From: DASVXQ01 sp046727955
Lineage (GTDB): Bacteria; Actinomycetota; CALGFH01
NCBI GenBank assembly: GCA_046727955.1
Contig: JBKPDO010000428.1
Span: 1 to 30,564, forward strand
DNA length: 30,564 nt
Reading direction: 5' to 3'
The notes under the pieces: generated by a model
Seen by the model: only the letters and a program-made list of their open reading frames with translations
Told to the model about the DNA's origin: nothing
Database searches by the model: none
Translations under genes and position numbers: made by a program
Shown here: in pieces, positions 6,407 to 13,734 of the stretch
Position numbering within the stretch: the stretch's first letter is position 1
How the letters are laid out: every line of letters begins with the position of its first letter

Positions 6407-7752
6407 GGAAGCCCGCGAGTTCGGGATTACTGAAGGGTGTCTGGCAGGTCAGTGGCGGTGAGTTCGCCCAACTCGCTATCCCGATCAGGTGGCGTCACGC
6501 CTGCGGCGTCGCAGATTCATGGGTCTCCCAGCGGCCAGGAAGGCGGGCCAGAGCGTGCCGAGGGCCATGGCCCACACCGGTGGTGACCAACCGCACGCTG
6601 TGTCGCAAGCTCATGGCTGCCGGGCCGCGGCCGCCGGGCGCTGCAGGTGCGCCACCAACCCCGCGTCACGGCCTCCCAATGGTGGGGCTGGGCGTGGTGG
6701 TGGCTGCGGCCGTGGTGGTGGGGACCCTCTCCGTCGGCACGGTCGTTGTCGCAGCAGCGGCTGGCGCGGTCGTTGTGGAAGCGGCAAGGGGTGCCGTCGT
6801 GGTTGGCGCGGACCCCGACGGCGAGGTGGTCGACGTCGCCGGCGCCCGGACTGCCGGCGAGGCCGACCTGTCTGCTCCGGCGACCATCACCCCAAGGGAG
6901 GTGCTGGCTCCCTGCTGTGGCCGGCTTCCAAACAAGCTGGCAAGCGGCTGCCGGGCGACCGCCTCCACGCTCGTGATCACGCCGACCGCGATCCCAAACG
7001 CCAGCACCGCCGCGACCGCGACCCGCCGCCAACGCAGCGGCTGGGGATGCGCCTTGCTGGCAGCGTCCTCGCTTGTATCCGCCCCTTGGCCCACCCGGCG
7101 CAGCAGCGAGCTCCGCGCCAGGGTGTGGGCGGACGCCAGCGAGCGCGTGTACAGGGGTTCGCCCAGGGCCACCAGGACGCTGCCCAGCGCCGCGCCGATG
7201 AGGGTCCCGTCGACCCCGAAGAAGGAAGCGGCGACGGCCGCGGTGACCGCGGCGAGCGCGCCAGCGAGCAACTTGGGAACGCGGAGCTGTTGCATACCAC
7301 ACCTGCGGGTTGGGGGTGGGAGGCGGCGGCGCTGCCGCGGGGGGCCACAGGCGCGGTCGGGTGGGGGCCCGGCGGCACCTGCACGAGCCCGCATCCTACC
7401 GACCGGGGCCGTCTGGTGCCAGCTGGCCCCGGGCCAGGCAGGCGACCGCGCAGCCTGGGCTGGCTGCCGTGCGGGCGACCAGGGCTTGATCGCTGCACTG
7501 CTCCAGCGGAGCCAGTTCCAGACCGCTCAGGGACCGGAAGGACCACTGGTGGCCGACGGCCCCGGGCACGTCGGCCCTCGCCGAGTTCACGAATCCCAAA
7601 GGGACTGCATGGTTGCTGACAGACCTGCGGAAATCCCGCTGGGCAAGCAGGAATCCTGCAGCAGCATGGGAGCCTGTCGCGCACGCTGGCTGAGCAGGGA
7701 CAACGCTCAAGCAGCCTGCTCCAGCGCTCTAGCGAACTCTCGGCAGATCCAA
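6407..7752 (-). mobile_element. about 1.35-kb insertion in the GIY-YIG-like gene, no transposase seen
   Basis: The borders are inferred from where the GIY-YIG-like protein stops and resumes. Imperfect terminal inverted repeats may exist: CCGCGAGTTCG at 6413-6423 and the complement of CCGAGAGTTCG at 7733-7743 (10 of 11 match). I see no target duplication and no transposase; the only convincing gene inside is a membrane protein on the minus strand (6666-7295). Flanking parts 6424-6665 and 7296-7732 hold no gene I can support. It may be a non-autonomous transposon with cargo, or a recombination product. Confidence 0.45.
6666..7295 (-). CDS. membrane protein with Thr/Ala-rich tail, 209 aa
   Basis: The only gene inside the insertion. 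Residues about 7-45 (LLAGALAAVTAAVAASFFGV, then GTLIGAALGSVLVAL) form a helical hairpin, and a second hydrophobic helix lies near 100-120 (VAVAAVLAFGIAVGVITS). The last 70 residues are a low-complexity Thr/Ala/Pro/Ser tail typical of extracellular stalks. I chose ATG 7295, with AGGTG upstream, because the longer start at 7394 adds only Arg/Pro-rich sequence. Proteins of this shape occur as unnamed actinobacterial membrane proteins. No function can be assigned. It is antisense to the surrounding operon. Confidence 0.65.
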   Translation of the reverse strand: MQQLRVPKLLAGALAAVTAAVAASFFGVDGTLIGAALGSVLVALGEPLYTRSLASAHTLARSSLLRRVGQGADTSEDAASKAHPQPLRWRRVAVAAVLAFGIAVGVITSVEAVARQPLASLFGSRPQQGASTSLGVMVAGADRSASPAVRAPATSTTSPSGSAPTTTAPLAASTTTAPAAAATTTVPTERVPTTTAAATTTPSPTIGRP

Positions 7753-8186
7753 CACACCACCGACCTGCGCCGGCGCTGGCCCGAGCACCTGGCCGGCGGC
7801 TACGACCCCGCCACCTACCGCAACAACGGCCCCGGCGCGCGGCTGCTGGCGGCCGCGCTGCACGCCGGCTGCCAGGTCGAGCTGGTCAGGGTCTGGCACG
7901 GCGCCCAGGCCCGGACGCTTGAGCAGCGCCTCAAGCAGCGTCGCAGGCCCGACGCCGGCTCGCTGCGCGCCGGCGCCGCCCGCAGCCTCAAGCCGCTGTG
8001 CCCGCTGTGCAACCCGGCCGGCCGGTGGCGCCAGTATCCGGACCTGCCCGACCCTGCGCCGCTGCCCCGACCGGGCCGGTTCAGGCATGACCCGGAGCTG
8101 TGGGACGCCGACCGCGAGTGGGACGAGGCCTTCCCGCACTTGGCCTACGGCACGCCTGCTGTGGCGCTGCAGGTCGGAGGTGCGCC

Positions 8187-8769
8187 GTGACCGCCCGGCC
8201 GGCGCGGCGTCCAAGCGGCGACGCCGCGATGCTGGCGCTGCTGATCGTCGCGCTGGTGTGGGTGGTCGACAGCCACCGGCCAGCCAGCCCCCAGCCCCGC
8301 CCGCACCCGGGCGCCACCAGGGCCCTGAGCTCGCGGCCGCCGGCGGGCCTGACGTTCACGAACCAGGCTGGCTGCCGGCCCGCCGGCGACTACGCCTCGC
8401 CGCGGCTGGACCGCCGCGTCCGCGAACTCCTGGTGGCGATCGCCAACCAGCACCGCGTCCCGCGTCTCGTGCCTGCGCACCGGCCACTCGTGGTTGGTGG
8501 CCGGCACCAACCGGGTCTTCAACCACAGCGTGTGGCGCGCGGTCGACGTCGACCAGGTCGATGGCCAGCCGGTCAGGGCGTCCAACCAGGCCGCGCGGGC
8601 GCTCGCCCGCTGGATCGGCCAGGGCGGCGCCGGCGTCAAGCCAAGCGAGGTGGGCTCGCCGTGGGACCTCGGGCCTCTGCCCTGGTTCAGCGACGACGGC
8701 CACCAGGACCACCTGCACGTCGGCTTCGCCGGCCCAACCCAAGCAGGTGGCCGCCGATGGCCCGCATGA
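8187..8769 (+). pseudogene. LAS-type zinc peptidase, frameshifted at a C-run
   Basis: Starts at a GTG overlapping the upstream stop, with a membrane anchor at about residues 15-30 (MLALLIVALVWVVD). The frame breaks in CCC at 8459-8461: removing one C joins NQHRV to RVSCLRTGHSWLVAG in the other frame. The second part holds HSVWRAVD (H-x6-D) and DGHQDHLHVGF, the zinc-binding signatures of LAS metallopeptidases (M15/M74-like), which cut peptide links in peptidoglycan. A homopolymer error in the assembly would restore an intact protein of about 193 aa. It lies one small gene before a lytic transglycosylase, so the pair probably opened the cell wall for transfer or lysis. Confidence 0.65.
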
Positions 8770-8972
8770 CCAAGGCTGCGGCCAAGCAACTCGCGCGCAG
8801 CGCCCGGCGGTATGGCTACTACCGGCGCTCGGACACCGAAGGTTCCGTGCGCTGCCCGCACTGCCACCAGCCGGTCACGTTCTACAAGTTCGCGTGGGAG
8901 CGGTTCACCGCCGCCACGATGGACGCCGCAGTCATCGCCCATCTGCTCGAAGACTGCGAGGGTGGCCGGTGA
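8757..8972 (+). CDS. small protein with C2HC-type zinc site, 71 aa
   Basis: ATG at 8757 overlaps the end of the peptidase reading frame. C33 and C36 (CPHCH) together with H62 and C67 (HLLEDC) fit a C2HC zinc finger; the N-terminal 30 residues are basic (TKAAAKQLARSARRYGYYRR), suggesting nucleic-acid contact. ATG at 8766 (residue 4) is an alternative start. The end is GTGA-coupled to the lytic transglycosylase. The function is not known. Confidence 0.55.
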   Translation: MARMTKAAAKQLARSARRYGYYRRSDTEGSVRCPHCHQPVTFYKFAWERFTAATMDAAVIAHLLEDCEGGR

Positions 8973-9598
8973 TCCCCCGCGGCTACCCCGAGCTGCCGGT
9001 GCGCACCAAGGTCGGCCTGATGCCGCTGGCGGCAGTGATCTTCGCGGTGTATGTGCTGGCCGGCCACAGCCCGTTCGCCAGCCCGCCCACCACCATCCGG
9101 CCGGCGCCGCGAGGCGCGAGCTCCGCTCCCCCGCCGAGCAGGACGGCGCGCGCCCAGATCCCCGCCGGCTACCTGGCGCTGTACCGGGCCTCGGCCAGGG
9201 CGTGCCCGGGGCTGCCGTGGGGCGTGCTGGCGGGGATCGGCAAGGTCGAGTCCGACCACGGCCGCTCGAGCGCGCCCGGGGTGCGCTGGGGCGTCAACGC
9301 CTTCGGCTGCTGCGCGGGCCCGATGCAGTTCAACATCCGCAACGGCCCACCCTCGACCTGGGACCGCTACGGGCGCGGCGGCAACGTCTACGACCCGCGC
9401 CATGCGATCCCTGCGGCCGCGCGGCTGCTGTGCCGAAACGGCATCGGCGGCCGCGCCCCGCCGAGCGACCCCTGCCCTGGCGTGGTCGGCACGGCTGCCC
9501 AGCACCAGGCGGTCATGGCCTACAACCACGCCTGCTGGTACGTCGACCAGGTCCTGACGCTCGGCCGCACCTACCAGGCCGGGGGTGGTGGCCGCTGA
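8969..9598 (+). CDS. membrane-anchored lytic transglycosylase (SLT fold), 209 aa
   Basis: GTG start overlapping the preceding stop. A single N-terminal membrane segment (about residues 15-32, LMPLAAVIFAVYVLAG) and a Pro/Ala/Ser-rich linker are followed by a lysozyme-like domain. It shows GVLAGIGKVESDHG with catalytic Glu94, AGPMQF, NVYDPRHAIPAAARLLC and VMAYNHACWYV, the ordered motifs of the SLT/RipA-like transglycosylase family. It would cleave the glycan backbone of peptidoglycan outside the membrane. In conjugative elements and phages such enzymes make local openings in the wall. Cys pairs (CCAG, C in LLCRNG, CPG, HACW) could form disulfides. Confidence 0.85.
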   Translation: MIPRGYPELPVRTKVGLMPLAAVIFAVYVLAGHSPFASPPTTIRPAPRGASSAPPPSRTARAQIPAGYLALYRASARACPGLPWGVLAGIGKVESDHGRSSAPGVRWGVNAFGCCAGPMQFNIRNGPPSTWDRYGRGGNVYDPRHAIPAAARLLCRNGIGGRAPPSDPCPGVVGTAAQHQAVMAYNHACWYVDQVLTLGRTYQAGGGGR

Positions 9599-9804
9599 TG
9601 CGCCGCGACCGTCCCTGCTCGCGCTGCGGCCGCCCGACGCCGCTTCGGGCGCTGACCGAGGCGCACGTGCCCCCACCCGACAACGCCCGGCGGCTGCTGG
9701 GCGCGGACTGGGTCGTGTGGCTGTGCCCCCGCTGCGCCCCGCCCCGTTCCAGCCTTCCCAGCCCGCCCGCGAGAGGAGGTGACCCCGACCACCACGCTCC
9801 GTGA
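9598..9804 (+). CDS. small zinc-ribbon protein, 68 aa
   Basis: TGATG overlap with the transglycosylase stop. Two CxxC knuckles (C7/C10 in CSRCG and C43/C46 in CPRC) separated by about 32 residues form a classic zinc ribbon. The rest is Pro-rich. A perfect anti-SD motif AGGAGGTGA lies near its 3' end (about 9775-9782), although the next convincing start (9945) has its own site. Role unknown; it belongs to the group of tiny zinc proteins scattered through this operon. The 140 bp after it (9805-9944) contain no convincing gene, although a GTG at 9801 is in frame with the next gene. Confidence 0.5.
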   Translation: MRRDRPCSRCGRPTPLRALTEAHVPPPDNARRLLGADWVVWLCPRCAPPRSSLPSPPARGGDPDHHAP

Positions 9805-9944
9805 CGCCGGCAACGCACGCAGTAGCGAGCGGCCAGCCAGCCACTAGCCCGAGCTGGGGCGCGAACCCGGACCCGCGCGAAGCCGGCCTCGCCAAAGGAC
9901 GGACGCGCCCCGCAGCTCCCACAACCACCCTCCAGGAGGCCCCG

Positions 9945-10250
9945 ATGCCCTCTCATCCCAGATCCGCCCGGCGAAGCCGGCTGCTGGCCCTCGCCGTGCT
10001 CGCGCTGCTGCTCGCCGCGGTCGCCTTCGCGACCACCGTCGCCAGCCTGGCCAGCTCGGCGCCGGCGACGTTGACCACCACGGCGCCGGCCACCACCGAC
10101 GTCCTGCCCTCCGTGACCACCACCGCGGCCGCCACCGCGGCCACCGCCAGCTACCGCCCCACCCTGGCCGGCCCACCGGCCACCGACCCCAACGGACAGT
10201 GGATCCCCGACCCCGCCCCGGCCGGCCCGAGTGCGGGAGGTGGGCGCTGA
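9945..10250 (+). CDS. small membrane-anchored Thr/Ala-rich protein, 101 aa
   Basis: ATG 9945 has AGGAGG 5 nt upstream. A basic start (PRSARRSR) is followed by one hydrophobic helix (LLALAVLALLLAAVAFATTVA, residues about 11-31) and a Thr/Ala/Pro-rich outer region. This is either a single-pass protein or a secreted one with a signal peptide. An alternative GTG at 9801 is coupled to the previous stop but adds 48 low-complexity residues with poor third-position GC. Ends TGATG-coupled to another membrane protein. Function unknown. Confidence 0.6.
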   Translation: MPSHPRSARRSRLLALAVLALLLAAVAFATTVASLASSAPATLTTTAPATTDVLPSVTTTAAATAATASYRPTLAGPPATDPNGQWIPDPAPAGPSAGGGR

Positions 10251-10732
10251 TGGCCCTCCAGCACTGGCAGCCGCCCGGCTGGGGCATGCCCTTGCCCACC
10301 GGCCGGCTCGGCCAGGGTGGCGCGCGGGAGCGGCTGCGCCGCCAGGCGGTGATCGGCCTGTCCCTGGCCGGGCTCGGCTTCTTCGCCGGCCTGACCGCCA
10401 CCGGTCGTGGCTGGCTGGCCATCGGCCTGGCCTGGCTGCTGGTGGCGCTGCTGGGCGCCCACCGCAGCGACGGCCGCCTGCTGCGCGCTCTGGGCGAGTA
10501 CGCCGTGGTCGCGCTGCTGGCCGTGCTGCTGGCCGGCGCCTTCGGCCCCCACCCGCAGCCGGCCCACCGCCCCAACCCCAAGACGGTCAGCGCCGCCGGC
10601 GAGCTATGCCCCGCGGTCGTGCGGGGCGTCGCTGGCGGCGTCTGCGACCGCCTCGAGGCGCTGCGGCAGTGGGCCAAACGCCGCGCCGACCAGCAGCAGC
10701 CGTCCGCCACCACCACGGCCCGCAGGAGGTGA
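10250..10732 (+). CDS. membrane protein, 160 aa
   Basis: TGATG overlap with the upstream gene. The short Trp/Pro-rich start (MALQHWQPPGWGMPLP) resembles the amino end of several actinobacterial conjugation-element membrane proteins. Three hydrophobic helices follow: AVIGLSLAGLGFFAGLTA, GWLAIGLAWLLVALLG and YAVVALLAVLLAGAFG, between residues about 35 and 100. The C-terminal 55 residues are soluble, with two Cys (ELCPAVV, GVCDRL) and a basic helix. It may be part of an Spd-like or channel complex; this is inferred only from location. Confidence 0.6.
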   Translation: MALQHWQPPGWGMPLPTGRLGQGGARERLRRQAVIGLSLAGLGFFAGLTATGRGWLAIGLAWLLVALLGAHRSDGRLLRALGEYAVVALLAVLLAGAFGPHPQPAHRPNPKTVSAAGELCPAVVRGVAGGVCDRLEALRQWAKRRADQQQPSATTTARRR

Positions 10733-10739
10733 GGTTCCC

Positions 10740-10886
10740 ATGAAGACACGCACCCGCCAGCGTCGCCTGTGGCTGGTCGACATGCTCGACGGCACCTGGA
10801 CAGTCTCCTGCCAGCGCTGTGGGCTGCTCGGACGCGGCCCCAAGCGCTGGGCAGACCGGGCCGCCAAACGGCACGTGTGCCGATGA
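10740..10886 (+). CDS. very small zinc-finger-like protein, 48 aa
   Basis: ATG 10740 lies 8 nt after an AGGAGGTGAGG motif, one of the strongest ribosome-binding sites in the operon, which argues that this short ORF is real. C24/C27 (CQRC) with H45 and C47 (RHVC) suit a C2HC zinc site, set in a basic, Trp-containing chain. Ends just before the ATG of the next gene with a 4-nt overlap. The ligand and role are unknown. Confidence 0.55.
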   Translation: MKTRTRQRRLWLVDMLDGTWTVSCQRCGLLGRGPKRWADRAAKRHVCR

Positions 10887-11062
10887 GCCCCGCCACCCAG
10901 CGCCTGGTCCAAGACGCCTCCGCCCACCTCGCGGCGGGCCTGGTCGTCATCGCCGAGGACCCCCTGACCTGGATCCAGCTCGGTCCCGGGCAGGCCCTGA
11001 AGCTCCTGGACTGGCTCACCACCCACAAGCGGACGCTCCAGCGCGCCGCCAAGCGCCGATGA
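10883..11062 (+). CDS. hypothetical small protein, 59 aa
   Basis: ATGA-coupled on both sides. It is mostly helical (SPATQRLVQDASAHLAAGLV, then ALKLLDWLTTHKRTLQRAAK) with a basic C-terminus, lacking cysteines or membrane segments. The coupling and GC-rich third codon positions support a genuine gene, but I do not recognise the family. Confidence 0.5.
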   Translation: MSPATQRLVQDASAHLAAGLVVIAEDPLTWIQLGPGQALKLLDWLTTHKRTLQRAAKRR

Positions 11063-11391
11063 GCCACCCCGAGCTGGACGCCGACCTGGCCGCCGCGCTC
11101 CAGGTCCTTGGAGCCGAGCTCGGCCCGCTGCAGGTCCTCGACGTCCACCCCACCCCGCCGCGGCGCCGGCCAGCCACCGCGCTGGCGCCGTCGGCCGGGC
11201 CCCAGCAGCCCAGCCTGTTCGCCCCCGGACCCGAGCCGGCCACGTCGACGTCGACCACCGGCCCGCTCGGCCACATCCCGCCGCGCCGGCGCTGGCGCGA
11301 GGTCCCGCGCCTCGCCGGCGACCCTGCCACCGATCCCGGCCGGGACCCCCGGCCCACTGCCCCACCCGACACCTGCAGGAGGACTACCTGA
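11059..11391 (+). CDS. hypothetical Pro-rich protein with a clamp-binding-like motif, 110 aa
   Basis: Coupled to both neighbours (ATGA start, TGATG end). The first 30 residues are a helix (ELDADLAAALQVLGAELGPL); the rest is disordered, Pro/Arg-rich. Residues 50-54 read QPSLF, matching the Q-x-x-L-F pattern by which proteins dock on the DNA polymerase sliding clamp. This would suit a replication-linked accessory protein, but the motif is short and could be chance. No other domain is seen. Confidence 0.5.
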   Translation: MSHPELDADLAAALQVLGAELGPLQVLDVHPTPPRRRPATALAPSAGPQQPSLFAPGPEPATSTSTTGPLGHIPPRRRWREVPRLAGDPATDPGRDPRPTAPPDTCRRTT

Positions 11392-12293
11392 TGAACTTCT
11401 CGGAACTCCCCACGAGCCTGCGCCGCATCCTGGCCGTGGCGCTGCTGCTGGTCGCCGCGATCGGCGCCGCCGCGTTCACGCTCAGCTTCGTCGCGCTGCG
11501 CGAGGTCGCCGCCCAGCCCGACGCCGGCTGGGGCCCGCTCGCCTTCCTGTTCCCGCTCATCATCGACGGGCTGCTGGTCGCCGCCGAGCTGGTCCTAGTC
11601 GCCGCCGCCATGCTCGGCCGCGAGCGGCTGCTGCCGCTTGGGTTCGTGCTCGGCGCCGGCGCGGTCACCATCTGGTTCAACATCACCCGCGTCCCCGCCC
11701 CCGTCCGGCCGGTCACCGCCATCCCCCCACTGGCCAGCATCGGCGCCACCATCCTGATCGCCTACCTGGTCAAGATCCTGGCGGTGGCGCTGGGTAGGCC
11801 GCTGAGCTACGTCCCGCCCCCACCGACCACCGGCATCCTCGCCCCCATGCCGCTGCAGGTGCCGCTTTCGGGCCAGCTCACGCGGCTCCCGGACGGCACC
11901 CCGGGCCTGCCGGAGGTGGTGCCCTACCAGTACGCGCCGGGTGTTCCCGGCTACGGCCCTGGCCCGTACGGGCCGCCGGGCGCGTTCGGGCAGATGCCCA
12001 GTTGGGCACCTTCCCAAATTCCCCAAACTGGACAGCCGGCTGCGGGTGGGAACGGCAACGGCGAGCAGGCCGAGGCGACCAAGCGCCGCCAGGTCGAGGC
12101 GCACCTGTCGGGCCTCAGCACGGACCAGCTCGGCCGCCTGGACGGGCTCGGCCCCAAGGCCGCCGCCCGAGAGCTCACCCCGACGCTCACCGGCCAGGGC
12201 CTGCAGGTGTCGGAGCGCTACGTCCAGCAGATCTGGGACGAGTGGGCCGCCGCCCGGCGCCAGGCAGCCGCCCCCCGCAAACGCAAGCACTGA
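11391..12293 (+). CDS. DUF2637 membrane protein, 300 aa
   Basis: Four hydrophobic segments in the first 140 residues (ILAVALLLVAAIGAAAFTLS; LAFLFPLIIDGLLVAAELVL; LLPLGFVLGAGAVTIWFN; ASIGATILIAYLVKILAVAL) with the PLIIDGLLVAAELVL block typical of DUF2637, a family found on actinobacterial conjugative plasmids and integrative elements and often called spread or Spd-like. A Pro/Gly/Tyr-rich linker follows, then a cytoplasmic helical domain at about 220-295 (QVEAHLSGLSTDQLGRLDGL, then QIWDEWAAAR) that may bind DNA. An AT-rich inverted repeat lies inside at 11998-12031. The presumed role is in element spread or wall/membrane anchoring. Confidence 0.75.
   Translation: MNFSELPTSLRRILAVALLLVAAIGAAAFTLSFVALREVAAQPDAGWGPLAFLFPLIIDGLLVAAELVLVAAAMLGRERLLPLGFVLGAGAVTIWFNITRVPAPVRPVTAIPPLASIGATILIAYLVKILAVALGRPLSYVPPPPTTGILAPMPLQVPLSGQLTRLPDGTPGLPEVVPYQYAPGVPGYGPGPYGPPGAFGQMPSWAPSQIPQTGQPAAGGNGNGEQAEATKRRQVEAHLSGLSTDQLGRLDGLGPKAAARELTPTLTGQGLQVSERYVQQIWDEWAAARRQAAAPRKRKH
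11998..12031. repeat. AT-richer inverted repeat inside the DUF2637 gene
   Basis: CCAGTT (11998-12003) plus GGG pairs with CCC plus AACTGG (12022-12031, one bulged A). In the loop, CTTCCCAAA and TTCCCCAAA form a near-perfect 9-bp tandem. The local drop in GC and the 9-bp period echo the larger arrays at 15025 and 17120. Confidence 0.35.
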
Positions 12294-12396
12294 CCAGCCA
12301 CAGCCCACAGCAGGGGAGTAGCGCACCCACCGTCCCACCGCACCGACGACCAGGGGAGCCCTCCCCGGCCGTGCAGGGCCCCACGAGGAGGAACCG
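12294..12396 (+). promoter_or_regulatory. intergenic hairpin and strong ribosome-binding site
   Basis: One of the few gaps in the operon. GGGGAG (12353-12358) faces CTCCCC (12361-12366) across CC, a GC-rich palindrome, and CAGGGGAG occurs twice (12311 and 12351). AGGAGG at 12386-12391, 5 nt before ATG 12397, gives the next gene an independent start. The hairpin might attenuate or process the mRNA. Confidence 0.35.
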
Positions 12397-13734
12397 ATGA
12401 CGACCTACCAGGGCTGGTGGCAGGTGCCTCCGCACCTGCTGCCCGCCACCGCGCTTGGTGAGCTGGAGTACCCGCGCGCCCCGGCCGGCGACCCGGTCGC
12501 CTGGGTCGAGGTGCGCGAGAACTGGGCCGGCAAGAACGACGAGATCGCGCTGTACGACGCCAGGGCGTGCCCGCCCACCACGGCCACCGCCCGCCAGCTG
12601 GTCGCCGCCGCCTACCGCTCCGCCCGCCAGCGCCAGCGCCAGCGCACGTGTGCCGACTGCCACGCCCGCTGCCAGCGGCCCCTGCCGCCCCTTGACGAGC
12701 ACGACCCCCGGCCGCTGTGCCCAGCCTGCCGGCACGTCGCGCTGCTGCGCCGCCGCCAGGCCGAGCTCGCCACCAGCCGGCAGGCGTGCGCCGAGCGCGC
12801 CCGTGAGCTGCTGGCCTCGCCCCATACTGCCGTGCTGCAGGTCGACCTGACCGTCCCGCCGCCCACCCCGGCCGGCCGCACACGGCCACCCACCGCCGCC
12901 CACGTGCGGGCAGTCGACCCCGATGGCACGCGGCTGGTCGACCTGGTGGTGCGGCTGGTCGGCCCGCGCGCCCACCACATTCCCGACGGCGCCGTCGCGG
13001 CCGAGGACGCCGCGCCTGCCGTTCATGGGGCACTGCTGGGCCGGCGGCTGCTGATGTGGAGCGACCACGACCTGGCCGGCCTGCGCATGGCCGCGCGGCA
13101 TAAGGACCTGCCAGGCGTCGTCGGCATGGCCTGGGCCTGGGCGGGCTGCTCCCTTAAGGAGCCGACCCGGGCCCGGGCGGTCGCGCTGCAGCACCTGGCC
13201 GCCCAGTGGCGCGGGCAGCTCGGACCCGCACACCCGGGCGCTAGTCGCCTGCCTGCCACCGGGCACGCCTGGGCACGCGAGCGGGGGAGCGGACACGCCC
13301 ACCGCAGCGATCCCTCACTTGGAGGGACGTGCGGGGGTGGCTCGATGAGCCAAGGGGAACGGGAGACGGGCCGCCGGGTGCTGCGGGAGCTTGCCGCCCT
13401 GCTCACCGCGAGCGGGGTCCAGGCGGTCTACCACCAGCCCCCCCAGCGGCGCCCCGGCTACGGCTGGATCGCGGTCAACCCGGCCCGCCGGCGCGGCGGT
13501 GACGACGCGGTCTGGTACGTGGGCGCCGGCGCCCAGCTCAACGGCCGCCGGCTGGACCGGCCGCACCTTGTCTGGGGTCACCACTTCGAGCAGCAGGCCC
13601 CCACCGGCGACCTGCAGGCGGTGACCGAACGGATCGCCGCCCAGGCGCTGGCACGGCCCGCCCGACGCGCCGCCGCCGGCCGGCGGGGTCGCGAGGGCCG
13701 GCCAGCGGCCAGGGCCCGGGGGAAAGCGCGGTGA
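12397..13734 (+). CDS. degenerate DEDDh exonuclease-like protein fused to a second domain, 445 aa
   Basis: Residues about 80-125 carry zinc-type pairs (CADCHARC, LCPACRH). Residues 140-260 follow the order of a DnaQ-like exonuclease: VLQVDLTV where VxDxET is expected, DPDGTRLVDLVVRLV, HIPDGAVAAEDAAPAVHGAL, and LLMWSDHDLAGLRMAAR; the catalytic acidic residues are mostly not conserved, so activity is doubtful. After a low-complexity stretch (about 278-316) with weaker third-position GC, a second domain begins at an internal ATG (13345, SQGERETGRRVLRELAALL) with VYHQPPQRRPGYGWIAV. The ORF has no stop between, but the two halves may have been separate genes. The start has AGGAGG. Confidence 0.5.
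   Translation: MTTYQGWWQVPPHLLPATALGELEYPRAPAGDPVAWVEVRENWAGKNDEIALYDARACPPTTATARQLVAAAYRSARQRQRQRTCADCHARCQRPLPPLDEHDPRPLCPACRHVALLRRRQAELATSRQACAERARELLASPHTAVLQVDLTVPPPTPAGRTRPPTAAHVRAVDPDGTRLVDLVVRLVGPRAHHIPDGAVAAEDAAPAVHGALLGRRLLMWSDHDLAGLRMAARHKDLPGVVGMAWAWAGCSLKEPTRARAVALQHLAAQWRGQLGPAHPGASRLPATGHAWARERGSGHAHRSDPSLGGTCGGGSMSQGERETGRRVLRELAALLTASGVQAVYHQPPQRRPGYGWIAVNPARRRGGDDAVWYVGAGAQLNGRRLDRPHLVWGHHFEQQAPTGDLQAVTERIAAQALARPARRAAAGRRGREGRPAARARGKAR

Larger units (their letters stand above)
6169..8190 (+). pseudogene. GIY-YIG-like nuclease gene split by an insertion
   Basis: The first 80 codons (to about 6408) encode two zinc-type Cys clusters (CPCEW, CRPCPAC) and the first GIY-YIG-like strands (CCYLVEI, then HARHYLG). 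The matching second half starts near 7753 with TTDLRRRWPEHLAGG, which carries the conserved Arg, followed by LEQRLKQRR with a candidate catalytic Glu and a CPLC zinc pair. Between them lies about 1.35 kb of unrelated DNA holding a minus-strand membrane-protein gene. The frame happens to stay open through the insert, which produces a misleading 673-aa ORF. The intact protein would have been about 220 aa. The start is ATGA-coupled to WhiB and the end is GTGA-coupled to the next gene. Confidence 0.65.

Noticed and set aside
6169..8190. A single 673-aa protein across this open frame
   Set aside because: The middle part is antisense to a convincing membrane protein and breaks a GIY-YIG-like domain; the open frame is a GC-rich chance effect.
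9801..9944. Extended GTG start for the small membrane protein at 9945
   Set aside because: Although GTGA-coupled, the added 48 codons have weak third-position GC and low complexity, while ATG 9945 has AGGAGG at ideal spacing.
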